Shown here: one piece after another, positions 1 through 5,764 of the stretch
How positions within the stretch are numbered: the stretch's first letter is position 1
How the letters are laid out: every line of letters begins with the position of its first letter
Source: Gammaproteobacteria bacterium
GTDB lineage: Bacteria > Pseudomonadota > Gammaproteobacteria > Steroidobacterales > Steroidobacteraceae
Assembly: GCA_005877965.1 (NCBI GenBank)
Contig: VBNP01000009.1
Span: 1-20,089 of the forward strand
DNA length: 20,089 nucleotides
Direction: 5' to 3'
Notes under the pieces: generated by a model
Told to the model about the DNA's origin: nothing
The model's input: only the letters and a program-made list of their open reading frames with translations
The model's database searches: none
Program-made: the position numbers and the translations under genes

Positions 1-290
1 ATCACCTGCGCCGTGGGCTCCGCCGCCCACGGCACGCGCCGCACCGTCTTCTGATCGGCCTTGAGCACGATGTCGATTTCCGCCGGGCTCATGGCAGTGC
101 CGGTCTCCGGCGGGTAGTCGCCGGTCACGGTCTGCAGGAACACGCTCTCCGGCAGGCGCATGCCGCCGTCCTCGGCGAACTTTTCCGCGGGCATGATCTT
201 GCCGCGGGCGATGCCGGCCATGTCGGGAATGATGGCCTCGACCTCGGAGATGCCGTGATCGCGGAAGAATTGCCGGATCTCACTCACCAT
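1..290 (-). CDS. puuA: Gamma-glutamylputrescine synthetase, N-terminal part (cut by window edge)
   Basis: This is the first 96 codons of a glutamine-synthetase-family protein that runs off the left edge. It begins MVSEIRQFFRDHGISEVEAI, followed by IPDMAGIARGKIMPAEKF and later WAAEPTAQVI. This pattern (IPDM.G..RGK near residue 22, then PTAQ) matches the N-terminal beta-grasp domain of PuuA from the E. coli Puu pathway. PuuA joins putrescine to glutamate with ATP in the first step of putrescine breakdown in the cytoplasm. The catalytic domain lies outside the window. The ATG is only 3 bases after the puuD stop, and a GAAAGG ribosome site lies inside the end of puuD, so the two genes form one operon. 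A general type I glutamine synthetase is less likely given the puuD neighbour. Confidence 0.88.
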   Translation of the reverse strand, partial: MVSEIRQFFRDHGISEVEAIIPDMAGIARGKIMPAEKFAEDGGMRLPESVFLQTVTGDYPPETGTAMSPAEIDIVLKADQKTVRRVPWAAEPTAQV

Positions 291-293
291 ACG

Positions 294-1058
294 CTAGGGC
301 CTTTCTTTGACTGACGCGCGCTCGCGGCTGGCCTGCCCGAAGGCGGCAAACAGCGCGCGCGAAAACGGATTGCTCATCACTTGCCACTCCGGGTGCCACT
401 GCACCGCCAGCGCAAAGCGCTGCGCGTCGCGTACCCGAAACGCCTCGATCACGCCGTCGGGCGCGCGCGCCTCGACCGCCAGCTCTGCCCCCAGCCGATC
501 GATACCCTGGTTGTGAAGCGAATTCACCTGGATACGATCGCCCGGCGCGAGTGCGCGCAGCACGCCGCCGGGCTCGAGCGTCACGTCGTGAGCCGGGCCG
601 TACTGCACCTCGAGCGGCTGCGTCCCGTCGTCGCGATGATCGAGATATCCCGGCACCTCGTGCAGCCTCTGGTGCAGAGTGCCGCCGAACGCCACGTTCA
701 TCTCCTGGAAACCGCGGCAGATGCCGAACACCGGCACTCCCGCCCGCACGGCCTTGCGGATGAGGGGCAGCGTGGTCGCATCGCGGGCCGGGTCATGCAG
801 GGTGCCGGGCGCGCTTGGGGCACCTGCGTAGCGATGCGGTTCGACGTTCGAGGGGCTGCCAGTGAACAGCAGTCCGTCGAGGCGCTGCAACAGCTCATCG
901 AACCCCAGCTCATCGGCCAGTGACGGGATCAGCAGCGGCGCCGCTCCCGCCGCGTCCAGCACAGCGCGCGCATACTTCTCCCCCACCATGTGAAACGGGT
1001 GTGCGCCGACCATACGCCGGTCGGCCGGAATACCTATGACTGGACGAGCGGGTGCCAT
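294..1058 (-). CDS. puuD: Gamma-glutamyl-GABA hydrolase (class I amidotransferase-like, peptidase C26)
   Basis: The enzyme releases GABA from gamma-glutamyl-GABA, the fourth step of the Puu pathway, in the cytoplasm. From the ATG at 1058 it is 254 residues, which is the length I recall for E. coli PuuD. The nucleophile is Cys114 in FGICRGFQEMN, and the His-Glu pair is H222 and E224 in QWHPEW; these are the family positions. LFTGSPSNVEPHRY (residues 64-77) and VNSLHNQG (178-185) are also typical. The frame stays open upstream to 1208, but the extra 50 residues look unlike the family and would run through the operator at 1080-1095, so I chose the inner ATG. The ribosome site is weak. It is the first gene of a puuD-puuA operon and divergent from puuB. 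Confidence 0.93.
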   Translation of the reverse strand: MAPARPVIGIPADRRMVGAHPFHMVGEKYARAVLDAAGAAPLLIPSLADELGFDELLQRLDGLLFTGSPSNVEPHRYAGAPSAPGTLHDPARDATTLPLIRKAVRAGVPVFGICRGFQEMNVAFGGTLHQRLHEVPGYLDHRDDGTQPLEVQYGPAHDVTLEPGGVLRALAPGDRIQVNSLHNQGIDRLGAELAVEARAPDGVIEAFRVRDAQRFALAVQWHPEWQVMSNPFSRALFAAFGQASRERASVKERP

Positions 1059-1079
1059 GGCGGGTTGCAGCCGGGGCGT

Positions 1080-1095
1080 GTTTAGTATCTTAAAC
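1080..1095. promoter_or_regulatory. Probable PuuR operator upstream of puuDA
   Basis: The sequence is GTTTAGTATCTTAAAC, an inverted repeat GTTTA-N6-TAAAC. It sits 21 bases before the puuD ATG, where a bound repressor would block the start of the puuDA transcript. Similar sites occur at 1293-1308 and 10091-10106. I could not pick a convincing -35/-10 pair for puuD. The binding protein is inferred from the PuuR-type gene at 9540-10088. Confidence 0.7.
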
Positions 1096-1189
1096 AGAAC
1101 CGCGCCGGCGGAGTCTCCCAAGTACGTTCCTATTAGACCACAGCTGCAGGCAGGAAGCCTCAGTTGCGGACCGGGATGGAAGTGCGGTA

Positions 1190-1208
1190 ATGGCCTAAGT
1201 ACGGCCAT
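1190..1208. repeat. Inverted repeat ATGGCC-N7-GGCCAT in the puuD/puuB intergenic region
   Basis: Two perfect 6-base arms flank a 7-base spacer midway between the divergent puuD and puuB genes. It could be an operator for a second regulator or a chance palindrome. The rest of the 275-base intergenic stretch (1059-1333) shows only the two PuuR-like sites and a candidate puuB promoter. Confidence 0.3.
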
Positions 1209-1236
1209 CGCGTGAATCAGAGCGGCATCGAGGGAT

Positions 1237-1266
1237 TTGCCGCGCGCCGGTGCGGCTCGCTATCCT
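1237..1266 (+). promoter_or_regulatory. Candidate sigma-70 promoter of puuB
   Basis: TTGCCG at 1237-1242 and TATCCT at 1261-1266 are 18 bases apart and point toward puuB. Transcription would begin near 1273, so the PuuR-like site at 1293-1308 would lie about 20 bases downstream of the start point. The match is moderate. Confidence 0.4.
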
Positions 1267-1292
1267 GCGCCCCTCCCCGCCCGGGCGGGGCG

Positions 1293-1308
1293 TCAGAATA
1301 TCTTAAAC
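1293..1308. promoter_or_regulatory. Probable PuuR operator upstream of puuB
   Basis: TCAGAATATCTTAAAC shares ten identical bases (TATCTTAAAC) with the right part of the site before puuDA, while the left arm has decayed. It lies 25 bases before the puuB ATG. The weaker left arm may mean weaker repression, or relaxed selection now that puuB is broken. Confidence 0.6.
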
Positions 1309-1333
1309 ACCCGGACGCCTGGGAAGCAGCCTC

Positions 1334-2582
1334 ATGGGACGCCTCGAGCACGTCAGTTCGTACTACGCCGCCTCATCTCACGCCACGCCGGAGCGTGCTG
1401 CGCTCGCGGACGGCATCGACTGCGATGTGTGCGTGGTCGGGGCCGGCATCGCCGGCTGCTCCGCCGCGCTACACCTGGCGCTGGCGGGCCTGCGCGTGGT
1501 GCTGCTCGAAGAGCACCGCGTGGGCTGGGGCGCCTCGGGGCGCAGCGGCGCGCAGGCGATCTATGGAATTGCGGCCGGGCAGACCAAACTCGTGCGGCTC
1601 ATCGGCCCCAAGGCCGCGCGCGCCGTGTGGGACGTCTCGGTTGAGGGCCTGGGGCTGATGCGCGAACTCATCGCGCGCTTCGCGATCGACTGTGACTGGG
1701 CGGCGGGGTACCTGCACGCCGCCATCAAGAAGCGCCACGAGCGCGAGCTGCACGCCGAGCTCGCCGAGCTGCGCGATCACTACGGCTACGCGAGCGTGCG
1801 CTACATGCCGCGCGAGGAGTTGCGGGCAACGCTCGCGACCGAGCGCTACCGCGGCGCCCTCTACGACACCAACAGCGGTCATCTGCACCCGCTCAACTAC
1901 ACGCTGGGACTCGCCGCGGCGGCCGAGGGTCTGGGCGTGCGCATCTTCGAGGGAACCCGCGCCACCGGGTTTGCCGGGAGAGGTCCGCGCCCGCTACCTC
2001 GCGCTGTGCGGGAATGTCTACCTCGGCGCCACCGTCCCGGCGCTCGCCTCCAGGATCATGGCGGTCGCGACTTACATCGTGGCGACCGAACCCCTGGGCG
2101 CGGAGCGCGCGCGACGCCTGATCGCCAACAACGCGGCGGTCAGCGACATGAACTGGGTGCTGGATTACTTCCGGCGCTCGGCCGATCACCGCCTGCTGTT
2201 CGGCGGGCGCGTGAACTACTCCGGCTTCAGCTCCTTCGATGCCCCGAGCGCAACCCGCGCGCGCATGCTCGCCGTGTTTCCGCAATTGAAGGACGTGCGC
2301 ATCGACTACGCCTGGGGGGGCGACGTCGACATTACGCTTAATCGCGCTCCGCACTTCGGTCGCCTGGCACCCAATATCTACTTTCTGCAGGGCTTCTCCG
2401 GCCACGGCATCGCCCTTACCGGGATTGCGGGCAAACTGGTGGCCGAAGCCATCGCCGGAATCGCCGCGCGCTTCGACGTGTTCGCGCGGATTGCGCACCG
2501 CAGCTTCCCCGGGGGCGCCGCGCTGCGCCGTCCCGCTCTGGTGCTGGCGATGCTGTACTACCGGCTGCGGGATCTCCTGTAG
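1334..2582 (+). pseudogene. puuB: Gamma-glutamylputrescine oxidase, frame-disrupted
   Basis: PuuB is an FAD oxidase that turns gamma-glutamylputrescine into the aldehyde used by PuuC. The first part, from ATG 1334, reads MGRLEHVSSYYAAS, the FAD-binding VCVVGAGIAGCSAALHLALAG (Rossmann GxGxxG), GASGRSGAQ and HLHPLNYTLGLA. After about codon 214 this frame turns into unrelated arginine/proline-rich sequence and stops at 2339-2341. The rest of the family sequence continues in the next frame from about 1980: VRARYLALCGNVYLG, LDYFRRSADHRLLFGG, FPQLK, FLQGFSGHGIALTGIAGKL, ending at TAG 2580-2582. Compared with E. coli PuuB, about ten residues are missing at the join, so the change looks like loss of about 29 or 32 bases rather than a single-base slip. 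It is either a real pseudogene or an assembly error. A GGAAG ribosome site precedes the ATG. Confidence 0.88.
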
Positions 2583-3172
2583 TGCACCACGACCGGCAGC
2601 TCATCCTCGGCCTGTGGCTCGCCTGGGTGTTTTACTGGGTGGTCGCCGCGTTCGGCGCGAAAACCACCCGGTGGCGCGAGTCGCTCGCCTCGCGCCTCTC
2701 GCACGTGCTGCCGCTCGCCCTCGGCGTGGCGCTGATCGCCTGGCCGCAGCTGCACGTGGGATGGCTGCCGCGAGCGACCTTGCCGCACGGCCCGGTGCGC
2801 TCCGGCACCGCCCTCGTGCTGGTCGCGGCGGGACTCGCCTTCACCGTGTGGGCCCGGATGCACCTCGGCGGCAACTGGAGCGGCTCGGTGACGGAGAAGG
2901 AGGGACACGAGCTCGTCCGCTCCGGCCCCTATGCCCTGGTGCGCCATCCCATCTACACCGGGCTCCTGGTGGCACTGCTCGGCAGCGCCGTGGCCTGCGG
3001 TGAGCTGCGCGCCGTGCTCGGCTTGGGTGTGGTCGCCGCCGCCTTCACTCGCAAGCTTCGCATCGAGGAGCGCTTCATGCGCGAGCGCTTCCCCGAGGAG
3101 TACCCGCGCTATTGCGCGCAGGTGCCGGCGCTCATCCCGTTCACAGGCTTTCGGCGATCTGCACCGCGTTGA
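2582..3172 (+). CDS. Isoprenylcysteine carboxyl methyltransferase (ICMT)-family membrane protein
   Basis: This 196-residue protein has four or more hydrophobic stretches (about residues 6-24, 42-58, 74-92 and 123-156). It carries the C-terminal signature of the ICMT/PEMT methyltransferase family: GPYALVRHPIYTG (115-127), then RIEERFMRERFPEEYPRY. Family members are integral inner-membrane SAM-dependent methyltransferases; bacterial members seldom have a known substrate, and none can be read here. It starts with GTG whose first base is the last base of the puuB TAG, so it was probably translated by coupling to puuB; the puuB frame change may lower its expression. Its last 32 bases overlap the end of the convergent asd gene. 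Confidence 0.82.
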   Translation: MHHDRQLILGLWLAWVFYWVVAAFGAKTTRWRESLASRLSHVLPLALGVALIAWPQLHVGWLPRATLPHGPVRSGTALVLVAAGLAFTVWARMHLGGNWSGSVTEKEGHELVRSGPYALVRHPIYTGLLVALLGSAVACGELRAVLGLGVVAAAFTRKLRIEERFMRERFPEEYPRYCAQVPALIPFTGFRRSAPR

Positions 3173-4163
3173 GCGCGGCGCCCTTGAGGAGCTGATCGCC
3201 CGCCACGAACAGGCAGATGGAGCGACCGCCCGGATCGCTCAGGTCCTGGCGGATGCGGCCGACCAGAATCGGGTCCTGACCGGAGGCGTCCTGCGGCATC
3301 GGGAAGTAGTTGCGCTGCGCGTCGTCCACCAGCTTCACGCCCGGGGCGGTCTGCATCAGGTCGCGCACCTGCGCCGCCGTGATCGGCCGCTCACATTCGA
3401 AAGTGATCGCCACCGAGTGCGCGCGCAGCACCGGGACCCGCACGCAGGTGGCCGACACGCGCATCTCGGCATCGCCGAAGATCTTGCGGGTCTCCTGGAT
3501 GACCTTGGTCTCCTCGTCGTTGTAGCCGGTCGCCGGGTCGATGCTGGTGTTGTGGCTGAAGAGATTGAACGCGTAAGGGTGCGGCAGCACCTTGTGTTGA
3601 TAGGCACGGCCGTCAAGATACGCGCGCGTGGACTCGAGCAGTTCCTCCATCGCCGCGGCGCCGGCGCCGGAGGCGGCCTGGTAGGTGGCCAGCATCAGCC
3701 GCCGGATGCGGTTGGTGCGGTGGATCGGCCATAGCGGCGTGATGGCGATGATGGCGCAGCAGTTGGGATTGGCGATGATTCCCTGGTGAGTGCGCAGCGT
3801 CTGCGGATTGATCTCCGGCACCACCAGCGGCACGGTGGGATCCATGCGGAACGCGGACGAGTTGTCGACCACGGTGGCGCCAGCGCGCACCGCAATGGGC
3901 GCGAAGCGCTTCGAGGTGCTCCCGCCGGCGGAGAACAGCGCGATGTCGACACCGCTGAAGCTGTGCTCGTTCAATTCGCGCACCGCGAGCGCCTGGCCGC
4001 GAAACCTGAGCGTCTTGCCGGCAGAACGCGCCGAGGCGAACAGCCGCAGCTCCGACAACGGAAAGGCTCGCTCCTCCAGGCAGCGAATCAACTCCACGCC
4101 CACCGCGCCGGTAGCCCCGACGATCGCCACCACCGCCCCTGGCGGGCCAAGTCCTTCGGACAT
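3141..4163 (-). CDS. asd: Aspartate-semialdehyde dehydrogenase
   Basis: The enzyme reduces beta-aspartyl phosphate to aspartate semialdehyde with NADPH, at the branch point to lysine/diaminopimelate, threonine and methionine. The NADP-binding start is VAIVGATGAVGVELIR. The catalytic cysteine is Cys135 in IANPNCCAI, and the active-site arginine/histidine segment is RVPVLRAHS. VVDNSSAFRMDP and YQAASGAGAAAMEEL are family blocks. The length of 340 residues is normal. I chose ATG 4163, which has GGAG nine bases upstream; a GTG directly before it is an alternative start adding one residue. The C-C after NPN replaces the more common C-S or C-T, but the nucleophile is kept. It converges with the ICMT-like gene and has a hairpin in its leader. 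Confidence 0.95.
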   Translation of the reverse strand: MSEGLGPPGAVVAIVGATGAVGVELIRCLEERAFPLSELRLFASARSAGKTLRFRGQALAVRELNEHSFSGVDIALFSAGGSTSKRFAPIAVRAGATVVDNSSAFRMDPTVPLVVPEINPQTLRTHQGIIANPNCCAIIAITPLWPIHRTNRIRRLMLATYQAASGAGAAAMEELLESTRAYLDGRAYQHKVLPHPYAFNLFSHNTSIDPATGYNDEETKVIQETRKIFGDAEMRVSATCVRVPVLRAHSVAITFECERPITAAQVRDLMQTAPGVKLVDDAQRNYFPMPQDASGQDPILVGRIRQDLSDPGGRSICLFVAGDQLLKGAALNAVQIAESL

Positions 4164-4192
4164 CACTCTGGTCTCCGGTTCATAAACGACAA

Positions 4193-4220
4193 AGGCCCCG
4201 TCGGGTCAGCGGCGGGGCCT
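4193..4220 (-). terminator. GC-rich hairpin in the asd leader (terminator or attenuator)
   Basis: AGGCCCCG and CGGGGCCT pair perfectly over 8 bp around a 12-base loop. Read on the minus strand the stem is followed by TTTGTCGTTT, and the stem can be lengthened with GACA/TGTC across a two-base bulge. It ends only about 30 bases before the asd ATG, so an asd promoter could hardly fit after it; this favours an attenuator. A tiny frame MISRFTA (4280-4257, minus) precedes it. A perfect 14-base palindrome, ATCCCGGCCGGGAT, is at 4288-4301. It could instead simply terminate the small gene at 4326-4574. Confidence 0.5.
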
Positions 4221-4325
4221 GTCTCGGCATCGATTGCGGACGCTACCTGAGCGACATCAGGCTGTAAATCGGCTGATCATTGCCCGGATCCCGGCCGGGA
4301 TATGAAATGCAGCGCTTTCAGGGCG

Positions 4326-4574
4326 TTAGCGAGTATTAGTCGCCTCACCTCGAATTCGAGCCTGCACTGCTGCGGACGCGGAGGTGGCGGCGGCCCGAGC
4401 CGGGGGAATCAACTCAGGTTCGCTCTCAAGGTCGTCGGCGGGTTTGCTCCCGTTCGCAGGTTCGTTCTCCGGTTCGCTCGCGGCGAGCATGCTGATCAGC
4501 TGAATCGGCAGCGCTACCAGCAACACGAGCACGACAATCACGAACGCCACGACGACCCGCAACAGGGTGCGCAT
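4326..4574 (-). CDS. Small single-span membrane protein, function unknown
   Basis: This 82-residue protein starts MRTLLRVVVAFVIVVLVLL. One long hydrophobic helix (about residues 4-31) is followed by an acidic, then alanine/proline-rich low-complexity tail (ASEPENEPANG, ESEPELIPPARAAA). I do not recognise a family. The reading frame is supported by a strong ribosome site, AAGGAG six bases before the ATG. The N-terminus with one Arg before the helix suggests an anchored protein with its tail in the periplasm or cytoplasm; the sequence does not settle which. It lies 162 bases upstream of asd on the same strand. Confidence 0.65.
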   Translation of the reverse strand: MRTLLRVVVAFVIVVLVLLVALPIQLISMLAASEPENEPANGSKPADDLESEPELIPPARAAATSASAAVQARIRGEATNTR

Positions 4575-4919
4575 GTGAATCTCCTTCGCAGCGTGCCAGG
4601 TCCCTAGTCTCGATCCTCGATCGACACGCTATCCGCAGCCGGTATGCCGAACAATTCAACTATCGTTGACGGAGCGTTTCCTGACAGTCAACGTCGTGCG
4701 ATCAGCACTTCCGGTGCCTTGAATTACGCGCCGTGGGGCGTGCAACTCTCAATCAGGTATTTACCCGACCGCCGACCGCGGCGTCATCCCACGGACGGGG
4801 TATGTTGCTGTACTCCACTAGGTGATCAACGAAGGTGCGTATCGGGGCGAGACCGATACCGCTGCAGACCGCGAACGCGACCGCGAGCGTGATCGAGCCG
4901 GAACGCGGGGCCGCATCCA
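4575..4919. other. Non-coding stretch between divergent genes
   Basis: I find no credible gene here. It holds an inverted repeat CGTTGAC-N16-GTCAACG at 4664-4693 (7-base perfect arms), about 90 bases upstream of the small membrane gene, which may be an operator or a hairpin. A short imperfect 12-base tandem repeat based on GACCGCGAACGC lies at about 4867-4890. The frame that reads into the SRPBCC gene from 4822 encodes Asp-Arg-Glu-Arg repeats and is not part of that protein. The base composition is less GC-rich than in the neighbouring genes, as expected for a promoter region. Confidence 0.5.
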
Positions 4920-4935
4920 GCAACCGCGCGGTTGC
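4920..4935. promoter_or_regulatory. Upstream ArsR-type operator (perfect palindrome)
   Basis: GCAACCGCGCGGTTGC is a perfect 16-base palindrome. Its right end overlaps the -35 box of the promoter at 4932-4960. It shares the GCAAC-N6-GTTGC arms with the second site at 4961-4976. The likely ligand is the ArsR-family protein encoded at 5414-5761 (inference). Confidence 0.68.
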
Positions 4936-4960
4936 ATATCTCGGCGCGCTCCGCTAATAT
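4932..4960 (+). promoter_or_regulatory. Sigma-70 promoter of the SRPBCC-arsR operon
   Basis: TTGCAT (4932-4937) and TAATAT (4955-4960) are separated by the ideal 17 bases, which makes this the clearest promoter in the window. Transcription should start near 4967, inside the downstream operator. GTTGCATAT and ATATGCAAC at its two ends also form a 9-base inverted repeat spanning 4931-4965. Confidence 0.75.
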
Positions 4961-4976
4961 GCAACTCGGAGGTTGC
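4961..4976. promoter_or_regulatory. Downstream ArsR-type operator
   Basis: GCAAC-TCGGAG-GTTGC begins directly after the -10 box. It covers the expected transcription start and contains the GGAGG ribosome site of the SRPBCC gene. A repressor bound here would block both initiation and clearance. Confidence 0.66.
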
Positions 4977-4980
4977 TCTT

Positions 4981-5433
4981 ATGAATAATCGTATCGAGAA
5001 ACGCATCGAGCTCAAGGCGCCGGTGTCGCGCGTATGGCGCGCGCTCACCGACCATCGTGAGTTCGGCGAGTGGTTCGGCGTGAAGGTGGAAGGTCCGTTC
5101 GTGCCGGGCGAGCTCTCGCAGGGCCAGATCACCCACCCCGGCTACGAGCATGTCCGCTGGCAGGCCGTCGTGCAGAAGATCGAGCCCGAGACCCTCTTCA
5201 GCTTCACCTGGCATCCGTACGGGATCGATCCGAAGGTGGACTACTCGAAGGAGACCCCCACGCTGGTCGAGTTCCGGCTGCAGAAGACCGCCGGCGGAAC
5301 TTTGCTGCTGCTCACCGAGTCCGGCTTCGACAAAGTACCCGCGAACCGCCGCGCGGAAGCGTTCCGTATGAATGACGGCGGGTGGACTCAGCAGATGAAG
5401 AACATCGAGATCCATGTCGCGCAGCGGCAGTGA
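4981..5433 (+). CDS. SRPBCC (AHSA1-like/START superfamily) ligand-binding protein
   Basis: This 150-residue protein begins MNNRIEKRIELKAPVSRVWR, followed by ALTD..EFGEWFGVKVEGPF, RWQAVVQKIEPETLFSFTWHPY and a C-terminal helix ending IEIHVAQRQ. This is the pattern of AHSA1-type SRPBCC proteins, which fold around a hydrophobic cavity; the ligand is not known for this subgroup. GGAGG lies eight bases before the ATG at 4981, and upstream in-frame sequence is Arg/Asp repeat without family similarity. The gene overlaps the following arsR by 20 bases. SRPBCC-ArsR pairs are a common bacterial two-gene unit in which the ArsR protein is thought to repress the pair. Confidence 0.85.
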   Translation: MNNRIEKRIELKAPVSRVWRALTDHREFGEWFGVKVEGPFVPGELSQGQITHPGYEHVRWQAVVQKIEPETLFSFTWHPYGIDPKVDYSKETPTLVEFRLQKTAGGTLLLLTESGFDKVPANRRAEAFRMNDGGWTQQMKNIEIHVAQRQ

Positions 5434-5761
5434 CCTGAGCGCCGCGAAGCGGCGGCATCATGCCGCGGTGTGTGCGGCGCTGGGTGATGAGACACGCTTG
5501 TCGCTCGTCACGACGCTGTCCAGGGGGGAACCGCGTTCCATCGCTCAGCTGACCGGTGGTTCGAGAATGACCCGGCAGGCGATCACCAAGCACCTGCGGG
5601 TGCTGGAGAGCGCCGGTATCGTGCACAGCGTTCGCTCGGGGCGCGAAAGCCGCTTCGAGTTTGATCCGCAGCCGCTGAATGAGCTGCACGAGTATCTCGG
5701 CCGCGTCTCCGCTCAGTGGGATCAGGTGCTGTCGAGGCTGAAGATCCTGGTGGAAAGCTAG
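5414..5761 (+). CDS. ArsR-family winged-helix repressor
   Basis: This 115-residue protein has the ArsR core: VCAALGDETRLSLVTTL (about 19-35), the recognition helix region MTRQAITKHLRVLESAGIV (52-70) and the wing VRSGRESRFEF. It lacks the ELCVCDL metal site, and its only cysteine is in AVCAAL, so it is unlikely to be a metal sensor. It is the second gene of the SRPBCC operon with overlapping frames, and probably binds the two GCAAC-N6-GTTGC sites before the operon (autoregulation, inferred). What releases it is unknown; the SRPBCC partner may bind the same or a related compound. Its stop is 3 bases from that of the convergent rlmKL. Confidence 0.9.
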   Translation: MSRSGSDLSAAKRRHHAAVCAALGDETRLSLVTTLSRGEPRSIAQLTGGSRMTRQAITKHLRVLESAGIVHSVRSGRESRFEFDPQPLNELHEYLGRVSAQWDQVLSRLKILVES

Positions 5762-5764
5762 GGC

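Noticed and set aside
1059..1208. N-terminal extension of puuD to an earlier ATG
   Set aside because: It would add 50 residues not found in the family and would place the operator inside the gene. Starting at 1058 gives exactly the family length and residue positions.
1973..1990. Programmed ribosomal frameshift in puuB
   Set aside because: No slippery heptamer or following pseudoknot is evident, and about ten conserved-region residues are missing, which a simple frameshift would not explain.
4164..4325. Lysine riboswitch before asd
   Set aside because: The leader is too short and I cannot see the multi-helix L-box layout; only one clear stem is present.
4644..4892. Possible 82-codon plus-strand gene
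   Set aside because: No ribosome site and an Arg/Cys-rich low-quality composition; it covers an inverted repeat and a short tandem repeat in a regulatory region.
4822..4980. Upstream extension of the SRPBCC protein with Asp-Arg-Glu-Arg repeats
   Set aside because: It would include the promoter and first operator within the coding region, and the inner ATG has a GGAGG site and matches the family start.
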